This document shows, piece after piece, positions 1 through 10,501 of a stretch of 64,000 nt of DNA. The position numbers and the translations under genes are program-made. Position 1 is the stretch's first letter, and each line of letters begins with the position of its first letter. The stretch is from Pseudomonas psychrophila HA-4. Lineage in GTDB: Bacteria > Pseudomonadota > Gammaproteobacteria > Pseudomonadales > Pseudomonadaceae. The stretch spans positions 1 to 64,000 of the forward strand of contig NZ_ALJC01000050.1 of NCBI RefSeq assembly GCF_000282975.1. Direction: 5' to 3'. The notes beneath the pieces are model-generated. The model was not told the origin of the DNA, did not search any database, and saw only the letters and a list, made by a program, of their open reading frames with translations.

Positions 1-91
1 CCGGAAGTGGGGCGAATTATAGGCCGTTGAAAATCTGAGTCAAGACTTTATTTCATATTTCTGTCATATGGCCTTAAAAGCCTCCAAAAGC

Positions 92-117
92 AGAGGCCAG
101 CCTAACGGCTGGCCTCT
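92..117 (-). terminator. intrinsic terminator-like hairpin after mmsA/bauC
   Basis: An 11-bp perfect stem (92-102 with 107-117) closes a TAAC loop. Read on the minus strand it lies downstream of the dehydrogenase stop codon and is followed by a T-containing stretch (GCTTTTGGAGGCTTTT). It is a plausible end for the bau transcript. It could also act on a plus-strand transcript, since TCTTCTTCT follows on that side. Confidence 0.6.
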
Positions 118-124
118 CTTCTTC

Positions 125-162
125 TATATAGAGCTTCTGCGAATATATAGAGCTTCTGCGAA
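125..162. repeat. perfect 19-bp tandem duplication
   Basis: TATATAGAGCTTCTGCGAA occurs twice back to back (125-143 and 144-162), ending 3 bp before the mmsA stop codon on the minus strand. It lies between the stop and the terminator hairpin. A related CTTCTATATA sequence occurs at 1712-1736 in the bauA-mmsA gap. Confidence 0.9.
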
Positions 163-164
163 CC

Positions 165-1658
165 TTACAAACTAGGGAAAGCAAACTGCGACGCCTCATG
201 ACTCGCACGCTGCGGCCAACGCTGAGTGATCGCCTTGCGACGCGTGTAGAAACGCACCCCGTCCGGACCGTAAGCATGCAGGTCACCAAACAGAGAGCGC
301 TTCCAACCACCAAAGCTGTGATAAGCAACGGGCACAGGCAGCGGAACGTTAACACCAACCATCCCTACTTCAATCTCGTCACAGAACAAGCGAGCCGCTT
401 CACCGTCACGCGTGAAGATGCACGTACCGTTGCCGTATTCGTGATCATTAATAAGCTGCATGGCTGCTTCTAGGCTGCTAACCCGCACAATGCACAGCAC
501 CGGACCAAAAATCTCTTCTTTATAGATACGCATCTCAGGCGTCACCTGGTCAAACAGACAGCCCCCTAGGAAGAAACCGTCTTCGTGATCCTTGACGCTC
601 AAACCACGACCATCAACGACCAACTGAGCACCGGCTGCCACGCCATCCTCAACATAACCGCTGACTTTGTCACGCGCCTGGCCCGACACCAAAGGCCCCA
701 TGTCCAGACCACACGACGTACCCGCACCGATCTTCAGCGCCTTAATTTGCGGAACCAGCTTGGCCACCAACGCATCAGCAACCTGATCACCCACGCACAC
801 AGCAACCGAAATCGCCATGCAACGCTCACCGCACGAACCGTAGGCTGCACCCATCAGAGCACTGACCGCGTTATCCAGATCCGCATCCGGCATCAATACC
901 GCATGGTTCTTCGCACCGCCTAACGCCTGGACTCGCTTGCCGCGCTTGGTCCCTTCGGCATAGATGTACTCCGCAATAGGCGTCGAACCCACAAAGCTCA
1001 ACGCTTTGACTTCTGGCGCTTCAATCAACGCATCAACTGCGCCTTTGTCGCCATGCACCACGTTCATCACGCCTTTAGGCAAGCCGGCTTCCTGCAACAA
1101 CTGGGCGATTAACAGCGTCGAGCTTGGATCACGCTCGGAAGGTTTGAGGATGAAACAGTTACCGCAAACAATCGCCAACGGGTACATCCACAGTGGAACC
1201 ATGGCCGGGAAGTTGAAAGGCGTAATACCCGCAACCACACCCAACGGTTGAAAGTCCGACCATGCATCAATATTTGGCCCTACGTTACGGCTGTACTCGC
1301 CCTTCAGGATTTCAGGCGCAGAGCACGCGTACTCAACGTTCTCAATCCCGCGCTTCAACTCACCCGCAGCATCTTCCAGCGTCTTGCCATGCTCTTCGCT
1401 GATTAACTGAGAGATCCGCGCTTCGTTCTGCTCCAGCAGTTGCTTGAAACGGAACATCACCTGAGCACGCTTGGCCGCAGGCGTGTTGCGCCAGGCCGGG
1501 AATGCAGCCTTGGCCGCATCAATGGCTTTTTGAATGGTTTCACGGCTGGCCAGCGGCACTTGATGAATCACTTTGCCGGTCGACGGGTTATACACATCGG
1601 CGGTACGACCGGAATCGCTCAGCAATTCGCCATTAATCAAATGTTGAATGGTGCTCAT
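165..1658 (-). CDS. mmsA: CoA-acylating (methyl)malonate-semialdehyde dehydrogenase
   Basis: This 497-aa enzyme belongs to the MmsA/IolA branch of the aldehyde dehydrogenases. The family oxidises malonate or methylmalonate semialdehyde to acetyl- or propionyl-CoA with NAD+ and CoA. The catalytic Cys lies in GERCM (C280), and the usual ALDH general base is replaced by Asn in GGAKNHAV, as expected for CoA-dependent members. Length is typical. The ATG at 1658 was chosen because GGAG lies 6 nt before it; longer upstream readings have no ribosome site. It follows bauA on the same strand after 81 bp, matching PA0130 (bauC), so the likely substrate is malonate semialdehyde from beta-alanine. Valine or inositol catabolism is a less likely role in this context. 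Confidence 0.93.
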   Translation of the reverse strand: MSTIQHLINGELLSDSGRTADVYNPSTGKVIHQVPLASRETIQKAIDAAKAAFPAWRNTPAAKRAQVMFRFKQLLEQNEARISQLISEEHGKTLEDAAGELKRGIENVEYACSAPEILKGEYSRNVGPNIDAWSDFQPLGVVAGITPFNFPAMVPLWMYPLAIVCGNCFILKPSERDPSSTLLIAQLLQEAGLPKGVMNVVHGDKGAVDALIEAPEVKALSFVGSTPIAEYIYAEGTKRGKRVQALGGAKNHAVLMPDADLDNAVSALMGAAYGSCGERCMAISVAVCVGDQVADALVAKLVPQIKALKIGAGTSCGLDMGPLVSGQARDKVSGYVEDGVAAGAQLVVDGRGLSVKDHEDGFFLGGCLFDQVTPEMRIYKEEIFGPVLCIVRVSSLEAAMQLINDHEYGNGTCIFTRDGEAARLFCDEIEVGMVGVNVPLPVPVAYHSFGGWKRSLFGDLHAYGPDGVRFYTRRKAITQRWPQRASHEASQFAFPSL

Positions 1659-1739
1659 GGGTGCTCCAAAAAGTTGTCCACAGACGCGAACACTGCGCGC
1701 CTGTATGAATTGCAAAAAACGCTTCTATATAAAGAAGGA

Positions 1740-3089
1740 TCAGTCGATCTGATTCAGCGCTTCACCGACCGCATCGAACAAACGATCCAAGTCTTGCGGC
1801 TTGCTGTTAAAGGTTGGTCCAAACTGCAGGGTGTCACCACCAAAGCGCACGTAAAAGCCAGCCTTCCACAACTTCATCGCCGCATCGAACGGACGAACAA
1901 TCGCATCGCCATCACGTGGAGCGATTTGGATCGCGCCGGCCAAGCCGTAGTTACGGATGTCGATGACGTTCTTTACGCCCTTCAAACCATGAATGGCATT
2001 CTCAAAGTGCGGCGCGACTTCAGCCACGCTCTGCACCAGGTTTTCCTTTTGCAGCAAATCCAGAGCAGCCAAGCCTGCTGCACACGCCACCGGGTGAGCC
2101 GAATAGGTATAACCGTGTGGGAATTCAACTGCGTACTCAGGCGTAGGTTGATTCATGAACGTCTGATAGATCTCGCTGGTTGCAATCACTGCGCCCATTG
2201 GAATTGCGCCGTTAGTGACTTGCTTGGCAATACACATCAGATCAGGCGTTACGCCGAAGCTGTCAGCGCCAAACATCGAGCCTGTACGACCAAACCCGGT
2301 AATCACCTCATCGAACACCAACAGGATGTTGTGCTGATCGCAGATTTCACGCAGACGTTTCAGATATCCCTGCGGCGGAACCAACACACCTGCAGAACCT
2401 GCCATTGGTTCCACAAACACTGCAGCGATGTTCGAAGCATCGTGCAGTTCAATTAACTTGAGCAATTCATCAGCCAGAGCGATACCGCCCAACTCGGGCA
2501 TGCCACGAGAAAACGCATTGCTCGCCAACAGCGTGTGCGGCAAATGATCGACGTCCATCATCGCCTGACCAAACAACTTACGGTTGCCGTTCACACCGCC
2601 CAAGCTCGTGCCGGCAATGTTCACCCCGTGATAACCGCGAGCACGACCAATCATCTTGGTTTTGGTCGATTGGCCTTTCAATCGCCAGTAGGCGCGCACC
2701 ATCTTCACTGCGGTATCCGCACACTCCGAACCTGAGTCAGTGAAAAACACATGGTTAAGGTTGCCCGGCGTCAGGTCAGTAATCTTCTCTGCCAGCTGGA
2801 ATGACAGCGGATGTCCGTACTGGAACGCAGGCGAGTAATCGAGTGTACCCAATTGCTTGGCCACGGCTTCCTGAATCTCTGTGCGGGTATGCCCTGCGCC
2901 ACAGGTCCACAGACCTGACAACGAATCGTAAATTTGCCGACCCTTATCGTCCGTCAGATAGCTCCCCTTGGCACCAACGATAAAACGCGGGTCACGATGG
3001 AAGTTACGGTTGGCGGTGTAAGGCATCCAATGAGCATCCAGCTTGAGCTGGCTAGTCACTGTGATTTCGGCATTTTCAGGCATGTTCAT
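1740..3089 (-). CDS. bauA: beta-alanine:pyruvate (omega-amino acid) transaminase
   Basis: A 449-aa class III PLP aminotransferase that moves the amino group of beta-alanine, and probably other omega-amines, to pyruvate. This gives malonate semialdehyde and alanine. Visible signatures are SGSECADTAVKM, RGYHG (PLP contact), FDEVITGFGRTG (Asp near 260) and the Schiff-base lysine in AKQVTNGAIPMG (near K289). The ATG at 3089 has GAGG 8 nt upstream; a TTG two codons earlier is less likely. It is the first gene of the minus-strand bau pair and is divergent from a LysR gene, the same arrangement as PA0132/PA0133. The product feeds the semialdehyde dehydrogenase encoded just downstream. Confidence 0.93.
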   Translation of the reverse strand: MNMPENAEITVTSQLKLDAHWMPYTANRNFHRDPRFIVGAKGSYLTDDKGRQIYDSLSGLWTCGAGHTRTEIQEAVAKQLGTLDYSPAFQYGHPLSFQLAEKITDLTPGNLNHVFFTDSGSECADTAVKMVRAYWRLKGQSTKTKMIGRARGYHGVNIAGTSLGGVNGNRKLFGQAMMDVDHLPHTLLASNAFSRGMPELGGIALADELLKLIELHDASNIAAVFVEPMAGSAGVLVPPQGYLKRLREICDQHNILLVFDEVITGFGRTGSMFGADSFGVTPDLMCIAKQVTNGAIPMGAVIATSEIYQTFMNQPTPEYAVEFPHGYTYSAHPVACAAGLAALDLLQKENLVQSVAEVAPHFENAIHGLKGVKNVIDIRNYGLAGAIQIAPRDGDAIVRPFDAAMKLWKAGFYVRFGGDTLQFGPTFNSKPQDLDRLFDAVGEALNQID

Positions 3090-3183
3090 CGGCAAAACCT
3101 CGCAAAGCAGAAAGCGGCGTGGGATTGAAAGCGTTGTTGCAGCTAAATTGCCACGCCTATAAAGTCGGTGAAATCCAACTCTT

Positions 3184-3210
3184 CTAACCTTTAGTTAGGC
3201 GATTACTAAA
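3184..3210. promoter_or_regulatory. LysR-type operator candidate between bauA and the LysR gene
   Basis: TTTAGT (3190-3195) and ACTAAA (3205-3210) form an inverted repeat with a 9-bp spacer, giving the T-N11-A pattern typical of LysR-family boxes. An overlapping repeat, CTAAC (3184-3188) with GTTAG (3194-3198), sits on its left. The site abuts the LysR start codon and lies about 100 bp upstream of bauA, which fits autoregulation plus activation of bauA. Confidence 0.6.
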
Positions 3211-3212
3211 CT

Positions 3213-4133
3213 ATGAGCAGCCGTCGTCCCGATGCACTAGCCCAAGTCAGCGACTTTGATATTCGACTGCTGCGCATCTTTCGCAGCGTCGTAGAGTGCG
3301 GTGGTTTTTCGGCAGCAGAAACCGTGCTCGGGATTGGGCGCTCGGCCATTAGCCAACAAATGAGCGACCTCGAACAACGCTTGGGTTTGCGTCTTTGCCA
3401 ACGTGGTCGTGCGGGGTTTTCGCTGACAGAAGAAGGCCGTGAGGTCTATCAGTCATCCCTGCAATTGCTAGGTGCACTCGAAAGCTTTCGTACAGAGGTC
3501 AACGGCCTGCATCACCATCTGCGCGGAGAGTTGACGATCGGACTGACGGACAACCTCGTCACCCTGCCCCACATGCGCATCACCCATGCCCTGGCCCAAC
3601 TCAAAGAACGCGGGCCTGACGTGCAAATCCACATTCGCATGATCGCCCCCAACGAAGTTGAACAAGGCGTACTCGACGGCCGCCTGCATGTCGGCGTTGT
3701 CCCCCAAGCCAGCGCACTCTCAGGGCTGGAATATCAACCGCTATACAGCGAGCGCTCGTTACTCTACTGCGCCGTCGGCCACCCACTGTTTTATGTCGAC
3801 GACCGCCAACTGGAAGATCAGCGCCTCAATGAACAGGACGCGATTGCTCCAACCTTTCGCCTGCCCGCCGAGATTCAGGCGCACTATCAGGCGCTCAATT
3901 GCACCGCCAGCGCCTCCGACCGAGAAGGCATGGCCTTCTTGATTTTGACCGGGCGTTACATCGGCTACCTGCCCGATCACTACGCCAGCCTCTGGGTTCA
4001 ACAGGGGCGCCTTCGCGCCTTAAAAGCCAAAACACGTTTTTATGACTTAAGCCTAGCGTCTGTTACGCGTAAAGGCCGCCGCCCACACCTTGTGCTGGAA
4101 AGTTTTCTTGAGAGCCTGGAAGCGACGCGTTAA
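3213..4133 (+). CDS. bauR: LysR-family transcriptional regulator of beta-alanine catabolism
   Basis: A 306-aa LysR-type regulator. An N-terminal winged helix-turn-helix (about residues 12-70, with FSAAETVLGIGRSAISQQMSDLEQRLG) is followed by a periplasmic-binding-like effector domain. It is transcribed divergently from bauA over a 123-bp gap that holds a LysR-box-like inverted repeat. The position matches PA0133 (bauR), the activator of the bau genes in P. aeruginosa. The inducer is inferred, not visible; beta-alanine is the natural candidate. Start is the ATG at 3213, directly after the operator. Confidence 0.8.
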   Translation: MSSRRPDALAQVSDFDIRLLRIFRSVVECGGFSAAETVLGIGRSAISQQMSDLEQRLGLRLCQRGRAGFSLTEEGREVYQSSLQLLGALESFRTEVNGLHHHLRGELTIGLTDNLVTLPHMRITHALAQLKERGPDVQIHIRMIAPNEVEQGVLDGRLHVGVVPQASALSGLEYQPLYSERSLLYCAVGHPLFYVDDRQLEDQRLNEQDAIAPTFRLPAEIQAHYQALNCTASASDREGMAFLILTGRYIGYLPDHYASLWVQQGRLRALKAKTRFYDLSLASVTRKGRRPHLVLESFLESLEATR

Positions 4134-4191
4134 CGTGAAAAGAAGCGCGACAACACAGAATGCGCCCACATAGATTGTCTTGGAAAAACCT

Positions 4192-4842
4192 ATGACCTTT
4201 GAAGTCCCATCCCACGATGGAAAGCCCGCTGGCCGTATTCGTCAAAAGAACGAAGAGACCATTCTCAAAGCCGCTGAAGATGAGTTTGCACGCCACGGTT
4301 TCAAAGGCACCAGCATGAACGCCATTGCACTCAAGGCAGGTCTGCCCAAAGCCAATTTGCATTACTACTTCGCCAGCAAGCTTGGGCTCTACATCGCGGT
4401 GCTGAGCAATATCCTCGAGTTGTGGGACAGCACCTTCAACACCTTGAATGCTGAAGACGACCCGGCTCAAGCGCTTAGCAACTACATTCGCACCAAGATG
4501 GAGTTCTCACGCCGCCAACCACAGGCCTCGCGGGTTTTTGCCATGGAGATCATCAGCGGCGGAGCATGTCTGACCGAGTACTTCACACAAGACTACCGCG
4601 CCTGGTTCCAAAGTCGCGCCGCAGTGTTCCAAGCCTGGATCGATGCCGGGAAAATGGACCCAGTCGACCCCGTGCACCTCATATTTCTGCTGTGGGGCAG
4701 TACACAGCATTACGCTGACTTTGCCACCCAAATCTGCCGCGTCACTGGCAGCACGCGCCTGACCAAACAAGACATGCAAGACGCCAGCGACAACCTGATT
4801 CGCATCATCCTCAAAGGCTGCGGCCTCACACCCATCGCCTAA
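4192..4842 (+). CDS. TetR-family regulator, RutR-like
   Basis: A 216-aa TetR-family repressor. The N-terminal DNA-binding domain contains RQKNEETILKAAEDEFARHGFKGTSMNAIALKAGLPKANLHYYFASK (shown by its key parts ILKAAEDEFARHGF and GLPKANLHYYF). The C-terminal region with TQDYRAWFQSRAAVFQAWID resembles the RutR group, which controls pyrimidine degradation. Uracil breakdown yields beta-alanine, so its place 60 bp after the bau regulator makes metabolic sense. ATG at 4192 is preferred over an upstream TTG because of GGA 7 nt upstream. The effector and targets are not shown by the sequence. Confidence 0.8.
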   Translation: MTFEVPSHDGKPAGRIRQKNEETILKAAEDEFARHGFKGTSMNAIALKAGLPKANLHYYFASKLGLYIAVLSNILELWDSTFNTLNAEDDPAQALSNYIRTKMEFSRRQPQASRVFAMEIISGGACLTEYFTQDYRAWFQSRAAVFQAWIDAGKMDPVDPVHLIFLLWGSTQHYADFATQICRVTGSTRLTKQDMQDASDNLIRIILKGCGLTPIA

Positions 4843-4855
4843 GCCCGGAACTGAC

Positions 4856-5458
4856 ATGCCTTCTACCCTTACCGGGCTTTGCGAATACCGCGAAGAAATC
4901 CGCAAAAGCCGCTTCATCACCCTCGCCGCGCCAATCACCAGCGCCCAGCAGGCCCATGACTTCATCGAGCAACACAGTGATCTTAACGCCACGCACAACT
5001 GCTGGGCCTGGAAGCTTGGCGCTCAATATCGCAGCAGTGACGACGGAGAACCCGGCGGTACGGCTGGTCGCCCGATCTTGTCAGCCATTGAAGCGCAAGA
5101 CTGCGATCAAGTCGTGGTGCTGGTTATCCGTTGGTACGGCGGCATTCAACTCGGCACTGGCGGGCTCGCCCGGGCTTATGGCGGTGGCGCAAACAAATGC
5201 CTACAAAATGCAGAAAAACGCCCGCTCATCAACCGCGTGGCGCTGCACTGCTCATGCAACTTCAGTGAACTGGCCTTGGTGAAATTACGCCTAGCCGAGC
5301 TCAACGGCCTGCTCATCGACGAAACCTTCACCGCCAACGGTGTTGATCTGCAACTGGCGCTAGGCGAAGAGCACATAACATCCTTGCAACAGCAGCTCGC
5401 CGACATCAGTCGCGGCAGAATCTTGCTGCACCGGGACACGTTTCACACCGCCCTATAA
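4856..5458 (+). CDS. yigZ: YigZ/IMPACT family protein
   Basis: A 200-aa member of the UPF0029/IMPACT family. The signature region is present: NCWAWKLG, SDDGEPGGTAGRPIL and VVVLVIRWYGGIQLGTGGLARAYGG, followed by a C-terminal ferredoxin-like DUF1949-type region. Bacterial members are conserved but biochemically poorly defined; eukaryotic IMPACT affects translation control. It starts 13 bp after the TetR gene and may be co-transcribed, but a functional link is not evident. No membrane segment or signal peptide is visible. Confidence 0.9.
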   Translation: MPSTLTGLCEYREEIRKSRFITLAAPITSAQQAHDFIEQHSDLNATHNCWAWKLGAQYRSSDDGEPGGTAGRPILSAIEAQDCDQVVVLVIRWYGGIQLGTGGLARAYGGGANKCLQNAEKRPLINRVALHCSCNFSELALVKLRLAELNGLLIDETFTANGVDLQLALGEEHITSLQQQLADISRGRILLHRDTFHTAL

Positions 5459-5954
5459 AAACCTGCCATAAGCCTTAACTACAGTTGCCCACAATCACTG
5501 TGTACCCGGCTGTGGATAAGCTGAGCACACACCGCTACAGCCCTTATACAGCGGGCTCCCTGACGCTTTGTACACTTTTTAGCCAGCCCGCTAGACGATT
5601 TCGTAATTTACTGTGAAAACAAATAGTTAGAGCGGGTTATCGCGGTTAGAACAAAGCAACCCAGTGCTTATACCCCTCCACTCGAGTTGCGCACAGAACC
5701 TGTGGAACAACCTGTGGATAACCCGTGTAAATTCCTCGCGGATTCAGCCCCCATAACGCTTACTTAATCTTGTACGTTTTTTAACCAATACGAGTCACTT
5801 AAACGCTGCATCCGACACCCAGATGTAGCAAGCTCTCTCGTTCAGGGTCCGCTAATCGCATGTGCTACTTTTCTTAACGCCCTAATCTCGCGATTACATG
5901 AAGGCGTAAAACCTTCAACGCTGACTTCCTTTTACTTTTCAGAGGGTGAAACTC
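5459..5954. other. gene-free region with two exact DnaA boxes
   Basis: About 500 bp without a credible gene. TGTGGATAA, the complement of the DnaA box TTATCCACA, occurs at 5512-5520 and 5713-5721, with a near match TGTGGAACA at 5701-5709. An 8-bp inverted repeat (5550-5557 with 5585-5592) lies between. The right end holds the promoter and ribosome site (GAGG at 5942) of the downstream SDR gene. No replication gene is nearby, so an origin is not supported; DnaA titration or regulation remains possible. Confidence 0.5.
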
Positions 5955-6638
5955 ATGACAGCAAAAAAAGCACTCATCGTCGGTGCCTCACGAGGACTTG
6001 GCCTCGGCTTGGCCACTGCGTTATCAAACGAAGGCTGGCACGTGACTGCTACCGTCCGTGACCCTCAGCGGGCCGATGCGTTGAGAAAGTTGGATAACGT
6101 GCTTGTTGAACAACTAGACATCGATAACCTGCACGCCATCCAAGCACTGCATCAACGCTTAAACGCAGAAATCTTCGACCTAGTGTTTATTAACGCAGGC
6201 ATTAAAGGCCCGGATGACCAGACTCCAGGTAACGCCAGCCTGGCTGAGATAGGCCAGCTATTCATGACCAACAGCGTGGCTCCGATTAACGTGGCACAGG
6301 CGTTCGTTGCAAATATTCGAAAAGACGATGGCATCCTGGCCTTCATGAGCTCACGACTGGGCAGTGTCACCATCCCCAACGCGCCGCAATTGGCACTCTA
6401 CAAAGCCAGCAAGGCAGCACTCAACTCGTTGACCAATACGTTTATTACCCAACTGGGAGAGGAGCGGCCTACCGTACTGTCCATCCACCCAGGCGTAGTC
6501 AAAACCGACCTGAGCGGTGGGGCGGGAGATATCGATGTCGACACCAGCATCCGCGGCATCGTAGAGCAACTAAAGGCATACGCTGGCAAAGGCGGGCATC
6601 ACTTTATCGACTACAAAGGTCAGACCATTCCTTGGTAA
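5955..6638 (+). CDS. SDR-family NAD(P)-dependent oxidoreductase
   Basis: A 227-aa classical short-chain dehydrogenase. The cofactor motif GASRGLGLG is at the N-terminus, the NAG-type motif appears as INAGI, the catalytic Ser lies in FMSSRLGS and the YxxxK motif is YKASKAAL. The combination resembles CsgA-like or sepiapterin-reductase-like SDRs, so the substrate cannot be assigned. ATG at 5955 has GAGG 9 nt upstream; a GTG 9 nt earlier is possible. It is monocistronic and ends at a bidirectional terminator shared with the convergent antiporter gene. Confidence 0.88.
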   Translation: MTAKKALIVGASRGLGLGLATALSNEGWHVTATVRDPQRADALRKLDNVLVEQLDIDNLHAIQALHQRLNAEIFDLVFINAGIKGPDDQTPGNASLAEIGQLFMTNSVAPINVAQAFVANIRKDDGILAFMSSRLGSVTIPNAPQLALYKASKAALNSLTNTFITQLGEERPTVLSIHPGVVKTDLSGGAGDIDVDTSIRGIVEQLKAYAGKGGHHFIDYKGQTIPW

Positions 6639-6643
6639 CCGTG

Positions 6644-6673
6644 AGAAGGGCAGCCTCAACAGGCCGCCCTTCT
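6644..6673. terminator. bidirectional intrinsic terminator
   Basis: AGAAGGGC (6644-6651) pairs with GCCCTTCT (6666-6673), with an additional inner CC/GG pair around a short loop. It lies exactly between the stop codons of the convergent SDR and antiporter genes. U-tracts are weak, so the call rests on stem and position. Confidence 0.6.
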
Positions 6674-6675
6674 GA

Positions 6676-8940
<2,265 letters not shown>

Positions 8941-8954
8941 ACACCTGCCTCTGT

Positions 8955-8982
8955 GTAGGGGCGAGCTTGTCTCGCGCCTATA
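8955..8982. repeat. short REP-like repeat (GGGCGAGCTTG family)
   Basis: GTAGGGGCGAGCTTGTCTCG is a solitary degenerate REP-like hairpin (GCGAG/CTCGC arms). A relative occurs at 19392-19414 (GGGGCGAGCTTGCCTCGCGA) and fragments near 11806-11822. All are intergenic. Confidence 0.55.
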
Positions 8983-9192
8983 CAGCGTCAGGGTTCTACA
9001 GGACGTAACGCGCTTAACCCCACTCACTCAACTGCACTCACACCCTCGCCTCACATCCCCCGCCACACCCAGAGTTCATTCTCGGCACTATCAACCTGTT
9101 ATTGAAAGAGACAGCTGTTTTAGCCCGTATTATCGCCCTGTGAAATAGTTAATGATCACCTCACTTTCGTACTCACTTTTAGGACTTGCCCC

Positions 9193-10206
9193 ATGAAAGC
9201 TATCGCCTACTACCAGTCGCTGCCGATTCAGGACCCTAAAGCCCTGCAAGACATCGAGCTGCCCGAGCAAACGGTCGGCCCGCGTGACCTGCTGGTGGCG
9301 GTCCATGCTATTTCTGTGAACCCGGTGGACACCAAAGTCCGCCAAAACGTACAGCCCGAAGCCGATGTCGCCAAAGTGCTGGGCTGGGATGTCGCTGGCG
9401 TGGTCAAGGCCGTCGGCAGTGAGGTCAGTCTATTCAAGGTAGGCGACAAGGTTTTTTACGCGGGCTCCATCGCCCGCGCAGGCTGCAACAGCGAGTTACA
9501 CGCGGTGGATGAGCGCATTGTCGGGCACATGCCCAAGAGCCTGGACTTCGCGCAAGCCGCGGCGCTGCCACTGACCGCCATCACCGCATGGGAACTGCTG
9601 TTTGAACGCCTGGGTATAAAAGAAGGTAAAACCGATGAGCAACAAAGCCTGTTAATCGTCGGGGCGGCAGGCGGCGTCGGCTCTATCTTGACCCAACTGG
9701 CCAGCCAGTTAACCGCGCTCAAGGTGATTGGCAGCGCCTCACGCCCCGAAACTCAAGCCTGGGTGCGCGAACTGGGTGCCGATGTAGTCGTCGATCATGC
9801 GCAACCCTTGAGCGAAGAACTCAAGCGTCAAGGCATTAGCGCGGTCACTCACGTCGCCAGCCTGACCCAAACCGATCAGCACCTGGACCAACTGGTCGAA
9901 GCCCTAGCGCCACAAGGCAAACTGGCACTCATCGACGACCCTAAGGCCCTCGACATCACCAAACTCAAGCGCAAAAGCCTGTCGCTGCACTGGGAGTTCA
10001 TGTACACCCGCTCGCTGTTTGAAACCCCGGACATGATTGAGCAACACAACCTGTTGAACCGGGTGGCCGAGCTGATTGATGCGGGCATATTGCGTACCAC
10101 TGTGGGTGAACACTTTGGCACCATCAATGCCGCTAACCTGCGCCGGGCACATGCACTGCTAGAAAGCGGCAAGTCCAAAGGCAAAATCGTCCTTGAAGGG
10201 TTCTGA
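9193..10206 (+). CDS. zinc-independent MDR-family alcohol dehydrogenase / quinone oxidoreductase-like protein
   Basis: A 337-aa medium-chain dehydrogenase/reductase. It has a GroES-like N-terminal domain (VGPRDLLVAVHAISVNPVDTKVR), the GWDVAGVV segment, and a Rossmann domain with GAAGGVGSILTQLA. The structural-zinc cysteine cluster of true zinc alcohol dehydrogenases is absent, which places it with quinone-oxidoreductase or enoyl-reductase-like MDRs that use NADPH. The substrate is unknown. The gene stands alone with ATG at 9193 and a weak ribosome site. Annotation pipelines often call this subgroup zinc-binding alcohol dehydrogenase family protein. Confidence 0.87.
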   Translation: MKAIAYYQSLPIQDPKALQDIELPEQTVGPRDLLVAVHAISVNPVDTKVRQNVQPEADVAKVLGWDVAGVVKAVGSEVSLFKVGDKVFYAGSIARAGCNSELHAVDERIVGHMPKSLDFAQAAALPLTAITAWELLFERLGIKEGKTDEQQSLLIVGAAGGVGSILTQLASQLTALKVIGSASRPETQAWVRELGADVVVDHAQPLSEELKRQGISAVTHVASLTQTDQHLDQLVEALAPQGKLALIDDPKALDITKLKRKSLSLHWEFMYTRSLFETPDMIEQHNLLNRVAELIDAGILRTTVGEHFGTINAANLRRAHALLESGKSKGKIVLEGF

Positions 10207-10329
10207 ACAAACGTGCGGGGGACTGAAGCGGCCATTTTTTAACCGTCAGTCAGAGACTTGATGCCCGTCATCTTCCTCAACGTTTTCGGGCATACACTGG
10301 CCACCTTTGCCAACCAAAGGAGGCCAGAA

Positions 10330-10500
10330 ATGAAAATCCTGATAAAAGCGTTAGCAAGATCCCATGACTGCCAATGGCAGGTTCAACTCGGCCAGCAAGC
10401 CGTCAATTTTCGCAGCGAAGCCGAGGCCAGAGCCTTTGTGGATAAACTGCAATCGCGCTTGAAAGCGCCGCACACATTACCCGAACGCTTGGCGGGGTAA
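10330..10500 (+). CDS. small conserved hypothetical protein (56 aa)
   Basis: A 56-aa basic protein with no recognised domain, beginning MKILIKALARSHDCQWQV. A very strong ribosome site, AAAGGAGG, lies 6-7 nt before the ATG at 10330, which is the main reason for accepting it. Composition is soluble and helix-prone (SEAEARAFVDKLQSRL). It ends 2 bp from the convergent MFS transporter stop. Function is unknown. Confidence 0.7.
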   Translation: MKILIKALARSHDCQWQVQLGQQAVNFRSEAEARAFVDKLQSRLKAPHTLPERLAG

Positions 10501-10501
10501 C

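Noticed and set aside
1440..2456. Long plus-strand open frame (338 codons) opposite mmsA and bauA
   Set aside because: It lies antisense to two well-matched enzymes, has no ribosome site and encodes no recognisable protein; it is a shadow of GC-skewed codons.
5459..5954. Chromosomal origin or plasmid-type origin at the DnaA boxes
   Set aside because: No dnaA, dnaN, rpmH, parAB or gidA nearby and no cluster of AT-rich 13-mers; two boxes alone do not make an origin.
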